Shown here: positions 26,364 through 38,097 of the stretch, piece after piece
Position numbering within the stretch: position 1 is the stretch's first letter
Layout: the number at the start of each line of letters is the position of its first letter
From: Cladophialophora immunda
Lineage: Eukaryota; Ascomycota; Eurotiomycetes; Chaetothyriales; Herpotrichiellaceae
Direction of reading: 5' to 3'
Length of the DNA: 64,000 nt
Assembly (NCBI RefSeq): GCF_000835495.1
Contig: NW_015622547.1
Coordinates: 1,054,001 to 1,118,000, forward strand
Translations under genes and position numbers: made by a program
Notes under the pieces: model-generated
Told to the model about the DNA's origin: nothing
The model's input: only the letters and a program-made list of their open reading frames with translations
Databases searched by the model: none

Positions 26364-27398
26364 ATGGCTTCTTCTGCAGCTCCAGACATGTCATCCATGC
26401 TGTTGAACCTTCCTCCCGAGGTCAGGAATCTCATCTATAAATTCGCCTTCGAACAGTCGAAACCACTGAGGCTGAGGTGTCCGTCCCAACGACGACTCCG
26501 CCCATCGCGACCCGCCAAAGACGACCCTCGTGGATTCTTGGATACCTGCCAGCTGATCCGCTCCGAGGCCATCACGTTGTTTTACAGTCTCAACGCGTTG
26601 GTATTCCGGTCGTCAGCAGATGCTCTGGCGTTCTTGGCCGACCCAGACATCCATCCTCTGATCAAGTCGTCATTGACGCACATAGCGGTCGATTTTGGCG
26701 ACAGCACCGACGCCGATGCGATCCTCAAGGACCACATCACTCTCGTCGACACCTGTGTGGGCAGTCTGCCCCGTCTCAGGGCTCTGGAGACCCGCTTCTA
26801 CGCCCGAACACTGGACGCTTGCTCATCTTCACATTTCCGTACCTTGGCGCTGGCCTTTGACGGTCTCGATGCCGACATGAATGCACCTCCTTCCCCTCGC
26901 TCACCGCGGTCACCTCGGTCCCCTCGGTCGCCTCGGTCGCCTCGTTGTTCCCCCCGAAGCTCCATCTCCAGCGGCAGCTCCTCACCCATCTCAACGCCGT
27001 CGAGCTTGTGCTCTTCTCCCTGCTGGGACTCAGAACCCGAACCCGAACCCGACATGTCAGCCATCCAAGCCGAAGTTCTGGAGCAATACTGTTTCACGCC
27101 TTCGGCGGCCATTGCGTTTGCCAACTCCAAGCTGAAGTTCTCCGTGGCAGCCTCGTCCGAGAACTATCCTGGCGTCAAGCATGACAAGCTCATCTGCTAC
27201 AATCTCCGGATCGGGGCGGATGGGATCGCCAATGCCCTGGGCCCTGCCAAGGAAGCAGTCAAGCAGCGAATCAGCCGCGTAGGCATGTTACCCCGGCAGA
27301 TTAGCGAGTTGTATGACACCGCTGCAGATGGCGGGTTCCACCAACGAGTGCGATCAACCATCGCCAACTGCGCGAGGATCGATGTTGGCGTTTCATGA
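26364..27398 (+). CDS. F-box-like / hypothetical protein with SPR repeat
   Basis: A single-exon gene of 344 aa. The N-terminus MLLNLPPEVRNLIYKFAFE is the LPxE-R-xIY helix found at the start of many fungal F-box-like or DUF7730-type proteins. The next block (GFLDTCQLIRSEAITLFYSLNALVF) is the usual continuation: large polar loop, CxxIRxEA, then FYxxN. Such proteins may recruit substrates to SCF ubiquitin ligases, but many lack proof. Residues around 177-194 are six Ser-Pro-Arg units (nt 26892-26945), followed by Ser-rich and EPEPEP segments, a disordered linker. The C-terminal 110 residues look folded but are not recognised. Confidence 0.75.
   Translation: MASSAAPDMSSMLLNLPPEVRNLIYKFAFEQSKPLRLRCPSQRRLRPSRPAKDDPRGFLDTCQLIRSEAITLFYSLNALVFRSSADALAFLADPDIHPLIKSSLTHIAVDFGDSTDADAILKDHITLVDTCVGSLPRLRALETRFYARTLDACSSSHFRTLALAFDGLDADMNAPPSPRSPRSPRSPRSPRSPRCSPRSSISSGSSSPISTPSSLCSSPCWDSEPEPEPDMSAIQAEVLEQYCFTPSAAIAFANSKLKFSVAASSENYPGVKHDKLICYNLRIGADGIANALGPAKEAVKQRISRVGMLPRQISELYDTAADGGFHQRVRSTIANCARIDVGVS
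26892..26945 (+). repeat. 9-nt tandem repeat encoding Ser-Pro-Arg
   Basis: Six successive 9-nt units of the form TCN-CCN-CGN lie in frame within the F-box-like gene. Later units are nearly identical at nucleotide level, so copy number could change by slippage without shifting the frame. Confidence 0.9.
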
Positions 27399-28414
27399 TG
27401 GAAGGACGCTGCAAGACACGCAAGATCCCTTCCCGCTCTTCCTTTTCATTGGTGGAAACCTTGATGATGCGGGTTGTCGCCCAGTCGTCACGGGAATTTG
27501 AGAGGCCAAGGTTTTTATCTTGCATTTTCCCGGGATTGGTGGTCATGGCCAAGAGTGCCTGACTCCTAATCCTTCTGCATTCCCTTGGTGAGGACGGCAA
27601 GTGGCGAGGTCAGAGAGGGGACGGTGGAAGAGGTCATTTGACGAATTGCGTGGAGATGTGTGTGCGTGCGGCTTTCCTTCTAATGCTTGTTCTTCCACAT
27701 GCAGATACCCTTGTTCTATGCTCTTACAACCGCATGTAATTATCGCATTATGAGATGACGAAATGAGACATGATTATGAATTCTGAAACTTGGATTCCTG
27801 AGTTTTTGGTTTTGCGATCAGCAGGGATGTAGGTGTCTTCTCGCCAGGCAAACACGGAAAAGGAATTCCTCACCTCGTAAACTTGGTCGGACCAGATCGA
27901 TGCTCTGGCCAATGGTACGGGCTCCCTCACCGCCACCGATCCGTTACCGAGTTTGCTCTGGTGGTCTGTGGCCGAAACGAGAGAAGCAAACACCCGCAGC
28001 CCTCGAATTTGAAAAGTCTGGTTCGTGTCACCCACGGGTACCCATACGAGACTGGGAAGACGTAAGCTGTGAAAAATTTGCGAAGAACAACCCCCTCCCT
28101 CCCCAAATGGGTGTGCCTGTTCTGACGTTGGCGGCTGCTCTCCCAACAACCACTGTGGCGGAAGTCCGCCCTCAGCTGCGCGTAGGCAAACAGCACAATG
28201 GCGGTGTCATGACAGATGCAGGGAGGGCCTCAGAGTAAGGACATAAATGACATAGACTGCCGTCTAATCTTTCAAGTCGTCCAGCCCTTCACCATCCGGT
28301 TCCTAACAAGATATCGGGCCCAGCAAGCAACACCACCAAACAGCGTCAGCCCCCCAGCACACCCGCGCCTCTTAAGCCGCAGAGTCAGCCTTAACCAGCC
28401 TACCTAAACTCACC
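27399..28414. other. Intergenic region, no gene seen
   Basis: About 1 kb. No family-like frame on either strand. It should contain the 3' untranslated region of the F-box-like gene and the promoter of the small protein at 28415. Confidence 0.5.
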
Positions 28415-28639
28415 ATGTGCGAAACCATCCGAATCCACCATCACTGTCCAAACGCAGGCTGTAAAGGCGCCATGGTCACCAAGGACAATCTTTGCAAGCA
28501 CGCAAAAAAGAACAAACCGTGCAAGGGTCACAGACACCGCACAGTGGCTGGACAAACCAAAGACTGTGCCTCCCATCGCCGGCAAAAGTACGAAGGGCAG
28601 AGCGGACGAGGCAACCCGTCTTGGTGGGATGAAGTTTGA
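28415..28639 (+). CDS. Small Cys/His-rich protein, hypothetical
   Basis: A 74-aa frame with a good start context (CACCATG). It begins MCETIRIHHHCPNAGC and carries later KPCKGHRHR and DCASHRR segments. This spacing, with an early Met-Cys and several Cys and His, resembles the many short fungal proteins that start MC and bear zinc-finger-like Cys/His pairs; their function is unknown. It is basic (many Lys/Arg). There is no signal peptide. The antisense strand is open too, so the reading could be accidental; the start context and Cys/His layout favour a real gene. Confidence 0.45.
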   Translation: MCETIRIHHHCPNAGCKGAMVTKDNLCKHAKKNKPCKGHRHRTVAGQTKDCASHRRQKYEGQSGRGNPSWWDEV

Positions 28640-28911
28640 GATCGGGAAAGCCAGCAACAGTCTTGTGGTCGGTGGAAGACTTGGATCTCGATATGGTGTG
28701 GTGATGAAGGGCTATGTTGCAGAGTTCGGCACCTGAAAGGCACAACGTTGCATTTCGACAACCGAACTGGAGTCAATGGATCAGGAAGACCGCTATGTGC
28801 TGAATGTTGTGAAGGACGGAAGGCTGTCCCCTCAGAAGACGTCGGCGGGCTCGAGCAAGGGTTAAGGAGCAGTGCTAGTTTGTAGCCAAGTAAAGTCCCA
28901 AGATAGAGCTT

Positions 28912-29742
28912 TCACCGGTTGAAGTGCAGAAATGGTCTGAGCCGTGCCCAGGCAGCCTCCACTTCCTCTGGAACATCAACGTGAACAATGAAGCCTTTTC
29001 CTTTCGGGCCATACCCATCCTTGTCGTCCCGTATCCGAGGAACTTCCCCCATCAGCAGGTCAAAGAAACGAGAGACATCCCAAAGACCGGAAGAATCGAT
29101 ATCTGATGTCGAGCCATTTTCTTCTGCGCTGAGATGTAACGTGCCCTTGTCGTCAAGAGAGACTATAGGGATGAAGGTCGGACAGGCAAGGAACTCAGGC
29201 GAAGGCTCGACGTCTTGGTAAGTTCGCTGAAAAGCAGCTAGCGTGCGCAGCGACATGGTAGGGTCCTGGACAACCATGCAAGATCTGGGTGTAGGGACAG
29301 AGTGTAGCTCGAGGACCCGGCGCGTCTCAATGGCATTGGCTCCGCAATTAGTAGAATTGGCTTCAATAATGCATTTCATCTGACCCGACTTGATTCGTTC
29401 CACGAGGTTGGGGTGATACTTGGTCAGAATCAGCTCATAGACGGCAGCCTCAGGCAGTCCATCGATCATGTCGGCCAGACGACAATATTTGCCATGGGCT
29501 CGAACGGCTTCGTAGAGGAAGCGAGTAGAATGTCCAATTCCGCCGCTGATGACTAGGACTTTGGTGAGGTCTGGGCGCGCCTCCAAAGCCGAGAAGACAT
29601 TATCGGCGATGGGTAGGATTGCGTTGCCGCACAAGGCCACGACATCAACCTTGGGACATGTGTAGAGAGAAGAGACTTGTAAGCAGGCCAGATAGCGCGA
29701 GAGGGTGTTAATGTCCGCCACGTCCGACTGGGAGAGCGACAT
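28912..29742 (-). CDS. YdcF-like DUF218 domain protein
   Basis: A single-exon gene of 276 aa from the ATG at 29742; the frame extends upstream only to a GTG. Key blocks: [70 protein letters not shown], and [20 protein letters not shown] with [15 protein letters not shown]. The order and wording match the enterobacterial YdcF branch of the DUF218 family closely over the whole length. YdcF binds S-adenosylmethionine; its cellular role is unclear. Family members have a Rossmann-like fold. No signal peptide or membrane helix is seen, so it is probably cytosolic. The closeness to bacterial proteins raises possible lateral transfer. Confidence 0.88.
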   Translation of the reverse strand: MSLSQSDVADINTLSRYLACLQVSSLYTCPKVDVVALCGNAILPIADNVFSALEARPDLTKVLVISGGIGHSTRFLYEAVRAHGKYCRLADMIDGLPEAAVYELILTKYHPNLVERIKSGQMKCIIEANSTNCGANAIETRRVLELHSVPTPRSCMVVQDPTMSLRTLAAFQRTYQDVEPSPEFLACPTFIPIVSLDDKGTLHLSAEENGSTSDIDSSGLWDVSRFFDLLMGEVPRIRDDKDGYGPKGKGFIVHVDVPEEVEAAWARLRPFLHFNR

Positions 29743-30727
29743 GCTATCAATATTCAATTCTCCTTTGTGGTGAGGACGAGAGGCTTCGGAAGCGGAAAAA
29801 CATCTGGAAAAATGCACGGCACGTGACAGGCAGATGCCAAGGTCTTGGCACGGAGATCATATTTGAGCTCGATGCCGCCTTCAGCCTTCAACCTTCAGCC
29901 TCCAACCTTCAGCAACCTTCAACCTTCAACCTCCAACCTTCAGCAACCTTCAGCAACCTTCAACAACCTTCAACCTTCTACCTCCAAGCTTTTCCGTAGT
30001 CCTACGCAATACTAACTGGGAACTTCCGCCCCATCGCCATCTATGATGATGGATGTTCCGCCGGTCGGCTACAGGTTTGTCGCTCCATCGCAATCCATTG
30101 CCAGGGAAGCACAAATCGCGGCCGATGAGCACACAATGCAACTTCGTTTTGCACCACCACGATGCCCAGGTGAAAGCTAACGGATGCCGAAAGCCTGGGA
30201 AAGTTTCCTGGTACAACCGAAAGCTTCATGTCTGTGAAATACTTGCTCAAGGAGCTCTCAATTGGCATCAGTTCCGGGCCAGCTAATATTTCCAGCCTGA
30301 ATGCTAACAAGGTTTCCGTATTGTTCTCCAATATATACCTCTGGAACGTGACAAGCTTTGAGAGCAATTGGTGTTATAGGGATATTTTCACACGGATTCT
30401 GTCTTAGTCCCCAGTCTAGTCGCAGCCCTACGTCTCACCACCACTGTCAACCAATGTCTCTACAACAAGATTAACGTGACTCTCTTCCAGCGACGTGCTT
30501 GATTGGACAATACGAGTGTTATCGGTACCCGCCGTATGCAACGTGGCTAACTGCTCGAGTAGATGCGGCAGGAGATTGCGGATGGTGGAGTAAATGGAAT
30601 TGTTTGATGCAGTTATCAAGCAGCAACGTTCAACCTCGTCAGAGAACTATCATACTTAGCCCGAATCTCTTGCACCTGAGAGGGACGAGAGCGTACCACT
30701 GTTCTCCCACGAACACAAATCTTGGAA
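29743..30727. promoter_or_regulatory. Divergent intergenic region (YdcF-like / dipeptidyl-peptidase)
   Basis: This 985-bp spacer lies between divergent genes and holds a minisatellite (listed separately) close to the YdcF-like start. No other structure was recognised. Confidence 0.5.
29874..29990. repeat. CAACCTT-based minisatellite
   Basis: An imperfect array of 7- to 12-nt units built on CAACCTT, CAGC and CTCCAACCTT runs for about 115 nt. It sits 130-250 nt upstream of the YdcF-like start codon, in the presumed promoter, and contains no gene. Confidence 0.9.
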
Positions 30728-33106
30728 ATGTTCACACTAAGAACTGTGGCAGCAGCAATAGCTGTTCTGCCGTTTGTTCTATCCATCACGCCAGAGTCAG
30801 TTCAAGTCAGAGGTACAATGCACTGGAATCCACTGACACTTATCCCAGACAGATGCTCGCTGCGCCGCAACGCAGCCCATTAGTCCCAAATCCCTCGGGA
30901 GTAAGTCGATCCTGAGGTTGGTATGACAAGGCTGATGCTTGTCCGACAGGAACTGGGTGTTTTTAGTGCAACTAGCTATTCATGGGAGACTCATGAGGCA
31001 GAGACGGTATGGCAGCTAATGAACCTGACCACTGGTGAAATCTCCCTGCTCTACAATGGGTCCGATATCTCAGAGATGGTCTGGGTCGGACCGACCGACA
31101 CGAGCATTCTCTACATCAACCGCACCAACGAAGAAGACAATGGTGGCATTGGCCTTTATGCTGGTGACGTAAATGCCATTGATGAAGCGTGTGTCCCCCT
31201 TGGTGAGGAATCAGAACTACGTTCCATTGACACTGATAGGTACCTCATCACATCGCTCCCCGCTCCATATTCTGGACTGAAGGCGGTAGTCACCCCTTCT
31301 GGCGATGTAAACTTCCTCCTGAATTGTCTAGCGTGGCCAAATGGGACAGCTTATAACGAGGCGATGGCCGAAACGCCGTTGAGCACAGCGAGAATCTACA
31401 CCAGCATCTACGTCCGCCATTGGGATACTTGGCTTACTGAAAGGAAATACGCCGTTTTCGCTGGCACGCTGGCTGGGGGAGACAAGTACTCCCTGCGTGG
31501 AAACTTGAAGAATCTTGTGACGGGCATTTCCAACGTGACCCGCGCGGAGAGTCCAGTTCAGCCTTTTGGTGATTCTAGCGACTATGATATCACCCCGGAC
31601 GGATCCATGGTTGCTTTCTTGACAAAGAATATCGACCTGCCATTGTCAAACTACACATCCTCTCAGATCTATCTCGCTCCTCACAATGGCTCTTCGCCGG
31701 CTGTCCCGATCAATGCCTTCTCTGGGAAAACAACGCCCCCGAGTGCCAGGGGGGCATCAGCAAATCCGCTATTTTCTCCAGACGGTACCAAGATTGCATA
31801 CTTCCAGATGGACGGGATCTCCTACGAGGCTGACAAGAACAAGATCTACGTCGCCAATGTCAATACCAGTAATTTCAACATCACCAACCTGGCAGAGAAC
31901 TGGGATAGTACTCCCGACCAGCTCAGATGGTCTGCCGACGGCACTTCCCTTTTTGTGGTGGCGCCTGATCTGGGAAACGAACGTTTGTTCCAAATTCCCC
32001 GTACGGCTGGAGCGGGGTTTAAGCCTACAAATATCACAAATGCCGGGATTGTTGTGTCGTTCTATGTGTTGCCCAACGGCAATATCCTGCTGTCGGATTC
32101 CAAGATTTGGTCTTCGCGTGACTTTTACGTTATTGGTCCCAAGGGAAGTCTTGTCTCCAACCTCTTCCAGGCGAACCAAGTCGACCCAGAGCTCGCAGGC
32201 CTGGGGCCGAAGGATGTGTCTGAATTCTACACTATGGGTAGCTTCGCCCAAGTACAGAGCTGGATGATTTACCCTGAAGGGTTTGATCGGAAAAAGAAGT
32301 ACCCGTTGGCATTCATTGTCCATGGTGGCCCACAAGGTGGTTACTATAACGCCTGGAGCACCGGGTGGAATGTCAAGGTGTGGGCGGATCAAGGTTACGT
32401 CGTCGTGGCACCGAACCCGACCGGAAGCACCGGTTGGGGGATGGCTTTTCAGAATGCCATTCAGGGGAACTGGGGCAGTTTTCCGTATCAGGATCTCGTT
32501 GCAGTGTGGGAGCACGTCAACAGCACATATGACTATATCGACACCGAGAACGGGATTGAAGCTGGGGGCTCGTTCGGCGGCTATATGACGAATTGGATCC
32601 AAGGTCATGACCTGGGCCGAAAATTCAAGGCTCTTGTCACACATGACGGTGTGACAGACACTGCAGCCTCATATTCGACTGACGAGCTGTGGTTTATTCA
32701 ACATGATGTAGGTTCACCACCAACTCCCAAGATTGTGGCTAACTGCAAGATAGATGAATGGCACTCTTTGGGCCAACCGAAAGGATTATGATGAGTGGAA
32801 TCCCATCAACCATATCGACAAGTGGGCTACGCCACACTTTGTGGTGCACAGTGAGCTAGATTACAGACTGCCGATTTCCGAAGGGATCATGCTCTTCAAC
32901 TTGCTGCAGGAGAGAGGCGTCCCGAGCAAGTTTCTGACCTTCCCGGACGAAAACCATTGGTAAGGGCCCTCAATGCTGGAGAGCTTGCATGTCTGGCTGA
33001 CAATTCGCATCTTAGGGTCCTCAAGCCCGAGAACAGCCTCGTTTGGTACCAAGAGATTTTTGCATGGATCAACCACTACTCAGGCATTAGCAAGTCGAGT
33101 TCGTGA
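30728..33106 (+). CDS. dpp5: Secreted dipeptidyl-peptidase V (prolyl oligopeptidase family S9)
   Basis: Five exons: 30728-30805, 30853-30900, 30950-32707, 32754-32959 and 33016-33106, 726 aa, as expected for fungal DPP V (about 720). Exon 1 encodes a signal peptide (FTLRTVAAAIAVLPFVLS). The beta-propeller part follows; NxS/T sequons are frequent. The alpha/beta-hydrolase domain has the oxyanion region HGGPQGG, the nucleophile in GGSFGGY, the acid in SELDYRLP and the His in ENHW, the last split by intron 4. DPP V removes X-Ala, His-Ser and related dipeptides outside the cell. The exon 1 donor (GTCAGA) is the weakest junction; it was chosen because it keeps the frame into MLAAPQRSP. Confidence 0.9.
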
Positions 33107-34248
33107 GCGGCGTCACTGAACTGTTCGCTTGAGCGAACAACATCAGGATAGACAACTACAAGATCCTCTAGAATAGTTCTTGCAACTGGCAATGATCCAA
33201 CATCAGCATAACGAAAGTGCATGCAACATCTGATCACTAAACGTTCAACGCCAGACACGGTGCCAGACAAGCCTTGGAATGGCGTCACTTATGGAATTTG
33301 TGGATCATGAGCGTCTGATCGACCTCTCGGCTGCTTGGATTCCTTCTCCCTTTTTTTCTCCTCTTCTCCCGCTCGTCCTCCTTGTTCCTCTTCTGAATGT
33401 CGGTCGCGAAGCCGGAATGAATAGAGGATGTATCTACACTGCGATACTTGTATCGCCCCACAACTCCCTTCCGCGGTGGGCTTTTGTGTCTCGTCTGACC
33501 CTGGCTGGCGTTGCATCCTCTCTGAAATGATCGATGGCCCGTTCCTCTTCTAGGAGCTTGGTGGCCCACCTGAGACTCGGCCTACTGCACGAATGATGAA
33601 ATGCCAATGCTCAACTGCTCTCTTTGTCTGGGGCTGTGGATGCAAAGCTGCCCAGCTCCCAAGACAGATCAGCAACTCGACAAGCCCACGACACGAAAAC
33701 TCTTCGTGATCATCTTATCTCGATTAGATGAGAATTATCTGATGAGATTATCAAAGTCCTCCGGTCTGGGGTCTACTGGGGGGATCATTGACTCCTTTTT
33801 TTCCCTCCCTCACGTTACAGCCGAATCAATCCACAGCGGATTCGTATGCTGCAACCAGAAAGCTCGAGCACCGAATCTGCTTTCCGACATCGCTGCCACC
33901 GTGGATTGTCCTCTCATTATGCCCCTCTGGTACAGCAGAGATGGCCCCACGAGTGGGCGTCTTGGTAAGTCGTTGGGAGCATTCCCATGTTGTCTACGGA
34001 CCATGTCGACAGAATTTTCTATGCAGATCGTGCGTTGCATTCGGTGATGGCATTTCTTTGGCTTCGTTTGTTTGGTTGTGTGTGCTCTCAATAGATGGGT
34101 TTGATCGACACTCCCAAGCGGTCGTTCCTCTTTGGGGCTCTGTCGCCGGGTTGATTTTCCTTCTTGTTCACTTCTTCCGCCCATTGCCTGTTCTACCTGA
34201 CTGTTTGTCGTTCTTGCTTTCTGCTCCTCCCGGCTTCCCTCTCGAGCG
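33107..34248. other. Intergenic region, no gene seen
   Basis: About 1.1 kb between the peptidase 3' end and the MFS start. T-rich runs near 33345-33370 and 33797-33810. The right half should be the transporter promoter. Confidence 0.5.
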
Positions 34249-36173
34249 ATGCCCCCAAGTGAAAGCCAAAAGCCCGGCAGTGGCATGCCATCCAACTACA
34301 GCACGTCAACGACGAGCAATGAATCTACAGTCGTTGACGAAGAGAAGAACGAGACGAATCAAGACGGCGTCAGAGGAGACTCGGACGAAGAAGGCTCGAG
34401 CCAGAAGATTCTGAATGCCGCTTGGGGAAGGTATGGGAGATGTTGGATGTGGATGGGGTATGTCTCATGAACGGGGATCTCACGGGCTTTGCCGCTGACG
34501 GATGGGCTATTACAGCATAGCTCTCATGTGGACTATTTTGTGAGCCGACCGGCGGGAAAGGACGGCTCGTGTTCGCTAACGCGCATTGCAGTGAGCTCGA
34601 CTATACGACAATCTACAACTATCAAAACTACGCGGCCTCGGACTTTGGCGAGATTGCTCTCCTGGGGGCACTGATGACGGCCGGCACAATTGTCAGCGCG
34701 ATCCTCAAGCCACCTCTGGCCAAGATATCCGACGTTATCGGACGGGCCGAGACGTATGTCGCCGTCATTGTTTGCTATGTCATATCCTACATCCTCTGTG
34801 CCTCTGCACACGGGTTTGGTCAGTACACGGGAGGTTACATCGTCTACAGCATTGGCCAGACCGGGATGCAAATCCTCAACCAGATCATCGTTGCAGACAT
34901 TACGTCTTCCAGGTGGCGTGGGCTCGCAAACGGCCTCGTCAGCCTGCCCTTTATGATGATTCCGTGGTGCTCGGCGTTCATCGTCGACAGCGCGCTCGCC
35001 CACATCGGCTGGCGCTGGGGGATAGGCATGTTTGCGATCATCATGCCGGTATGCTCTCTCAGCGTCATCGGCCCCCTGATCCGGTTTCAACGCCGACTGG
35101 AGCGAGCTGGTGGAAAGGTGCGGAGGAAAACTTCCGTCATTGGCTTCGCGGCCCAGATCGACTTGGGCGGGATGCTGCTGCTCTGCGGCGGTTGTGGCAT
35201 GCTTCTGCTGCCGATAGCGCTTGCCGGGAACGCGAAGGGTAGCTGGCGTGCACCGTGGGTTCCGACCCTGATTGCGACAGGAGTGGTGTGCCTGGCTGTA
35301 CTGATATACTACGAGTCTCGCATCGCGACGAAGCCTGTCATGCCGCCACGACTGTTCAAGAACATCTCCCTGACTCTCGCCTTCCTGATCGGGCTGCTGG
35401 ATGCCTTTGCCTACAGCGTCACGCACACGTACCTGTACGCGTGGGCGACGGTGGTCCATGACCTTGCGCCCCGCAATGCCACGTTCCTAACGTACACGGC
35501 AGGGTGCGTGCAGGTCCTGACGGGGCTGGGTACGGGGTTCCTCATGTACCGGTCGAGGCGGTACAAGTGGCTATTGCTGATCGGGATCGTCATTCGACTG
35601 ATCGGGTACGGATTCATGATGCGCCTCCGCGGCGCCAACAACTCGATGGCCGAAATCATCGTCATGCAAGTCATCCAGGGAGCCGGGAGTGGAGCCGTGG
35701 GCACGGTGGTTATCGTCGTCGCGCAGATCGTGGTCCCGAGGACGGAGCTGGCGCACTCCACGGCGCTGGAACTCTTGTGCATCTACCTGGGCAACAGCGC
35801 CGGCTCGGCCATCGCCGGCACCATCTATACCAGCCTCTTCAAGGAGCGACTGCGCCTCTGGATGGGCCCAGAGACGTCCCAGGCAGCGATCGACAGTGTC
35901 TACGACTCCATCACTGCTGTGGTACCCCAGTCAGGGACAGGCGAACGGAACGCCGTCAACCATGCATATTCCGATATCCTAAGGTTCATGACCATCGCGG
36001 CGTTGGTCGCGTCTGCGATTCCAATGGTGATGGTGTGGTTCCTGCCCAATCTGGAACTCAACGACAAACATAACCTGGCAGGTAGTTTGGTAGAGTCCGA
36101 GGAACCAGAAGGTCAGCCCGATCGGGCTGGCGAGACTCGGCTGCAAAGGTGGAGGCGAAGAATACGTTGGTGA
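34249..36173 (+). CDS. Siderophore-iron-type MFS transporter
   Basis: Exons 34249-34457, 34516-34539 and 34592-36173, 604 aa. The middle exon has only 24 nt and supplies the end of helix 1 (IALMWTI). It matches the 14-helix siderophore transporter family (Sit1/MirB type), which imports ferric siderophores with protons across the plasma membrane. Marks: YTTIYNYQNYAASDFGE after helix 1, LAKISDVIGRAETYV as the loop 2-3 motif, QTGMQILNQIIVADITSSRWRGLA, and WRWGIGMFAIIMP. The N-terminal 55 residues are a soluble Ser/Glu/Asp-rich tail. No siderophore synthesis gene is nearby, so it may take up xenosiderophores or have another substrate. Confidence 0.88.
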
Positions 36174-36924
36174 CATCTCTGGAAGATACAGGACGGTGTG
36201 AGGAGGTTCAGAACTCCTCTGACAGTGGATGTCTCTCCCATAGACGAATCTGCCGAGGCTGTGTCATGATTCCCGTCCACGGTCGACATTATCCTCCAGC
36301 AGGCTCGGGTATACCTTGAGGTGCTAAAAAGGAGTGGGTTTTTTGCAGATTTATTTCCAAGTTCGATATAATCCGAGTAATCCTGGCCTGTTGGCTTATG
36401 GTTATAACTACTGTCTTGTCTCGAGCGATACTGAGGCTGTTATTTTCGAATCCGAATCTCGACCCAAATCTGGTACTGGTCAAGAAATTGGACCAGCTCC
36501 GAGAGTAATGGGATCCAAAACCTGTAATTCAGTCGTTCTGGACTTGAGGCCTTGCGAGTAGCTGTACATTTATTTCCAAACAGGGTAATGTCCTTAGACA
36601 GGGAACTTTCCATGCTGCCGATGTACCCCATCGTCTAGACCATGACCCTGCAGCTTACGGTTACTTGCCCCATCTAAACGCCTTCTCCATTCGGCCATTT
36701 ACCCACCATCTGCCACAGCGGTTACGTGAAAGTATCCTACCGCAATCACCGTCACTGTTTATTCATCCGATGCCATACTCAGAACCAATTACGGTTCTTC
36801 AGACCCATGGGGGATGCTATGAGAAGTATTGGTCGGTCTCAGAATTTCAGTTTATAACATCTTCGTCTGGATTAATACCTCAAATCAACCTTGTAGAGAG
36901 CAAATTAACAGCGGCATTCTCAAT
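36174..36924. other. Intergenic region, no gene seen
   Basis: About 750 bp, moderately AT-rich, between two plus-strand genes. It likely holds the transporter 3' end and the dehydrogenase promoter. Confidence 0.5.
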
Positions 36925-38097
36925 ATGAAGGCCATAGTTATGCAAGGAGGCTCAAAGGCCGCGCTGGTGGAAGATCGCCCTATGCCCAACTTACGCCCGG
37001 GATATCTTCTCGTCAAGGTAGCTGCGGTGGCACTTAATCCGACCGACTGGAAACACATTGATTGGCACAACAGACCAAATCTTCTGTGTGGCTGCGACTA
37101 CGCGGGGACGGTGGCGGCCGTGGGATCAAAGTGCTCAACGTCGTGGGCAGAAGGTGATCGAGTTTGCGGGATGGCTCACGGGGGCAACAAATCCCAGCCC
37201 GAGGACGGCGCTTTCGCCGAGTACATCGTGGCAAAGGCAGATGTGCAATTGAGGATACCCACGCACATGTCCTTTGCTGAAGCCGCTACCCTAGGAGTGG
37301 GCATTCTTACGGTGGGCCAGGGTTTATATCAGGCGATGGGGCTTGAGTTGCCAGTGGACGACAAAGGGGAGGATATCAACAAAACAACAACGGGACAATA
37401 CGTGCTTGTCTACGGTGGTTCAACAGGTTTGTGACAGAACTCTGAATGCAGTGATTCCCAGATACTGACCATTCCGCAGCCTCAGGAGCATTGGGCATCC
37501 AGTCACTACTGGCGTGCGTGTCCAGCCACCATCTCCCTGTACTTCCCTGCTCGCCATGCTGAATCTTGGTATAGGTCAGGATACCTCCCCATCACCACTT
37601 GCTCCCCCCACAACTTCCAGTACGTCTCTTCGCTCGGTGCCGTGGCCGCCTTCGACTACCGCCGTCCCGACTGCGCACAGGCAATCAAGTCATATACCGC
37701 CGGAAACCTGCGCTATGCGTGGGACTGCATATCCACTCAAAGTAGCGCCCAAATCTGTGCCGATGCCCTCGCCCTCGCTGGTGAAGGCGACCTGAGATAC
37801 GGATGTCTGCTCCCCGTCGACTTCCCCCGCACGGACGTCCTGGTCACACACACCCTGGCGTACACCGCCATCGGCGAACCCTTTGACCAAGGCTGGGCGA
37901 AGTTGGCGGCGGGGGACACGAAAGATTTCGAGTTTGCGCGGAAGTGGGTCACCGTCGCCCAAGGACTGCTGGAGCGAGGATTGCTCAAACCGCATGAGCC
38001 CAAAATACAGCCAGGTGGCCTGGAGGGCGTTGTGGAAGGCCTCGATATCTTGAGAAAGGATTCGGTGAGTGGGCAGAAGCTGGTCTATGAATTGTGA
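36925..38097 (+). CDS. Zinc-type alcohol dehydrogenase-like / trans-enoyl reductase
   Basis: Exons 36925-37426, 37480-37513 and 37575-38097, 352 aa. It belongs to the medium-chain dehydrogenase/reductase superfamily, in the branch of fungal trans-acting enoyl reductases and ToxD-like proteins. Features: an N-terminal GroES-like fold with [10 protein letters not shown] and [30 protein letters not shown]; a nucleotide-binding region [16 protein letters not shown] split by the first two introns; then [16 protein letters not shown]. The zinc ligands of classical alcohol dehydrogenases are not evident, so it is probably NADPH-dependent and zinc-free. The second exon is only 34 nt. No polyketide synthase gene is present in the window, so a stand-alone oxidoreductase role is possible. 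Confidence 0.85.

Noticed and set aside
34533..35459. 308-aa minus-strand frame
   Set aside because: Antisense to membrane helices of the siderophore-type transporter; Asp/Arg/Gln-rich shadow.
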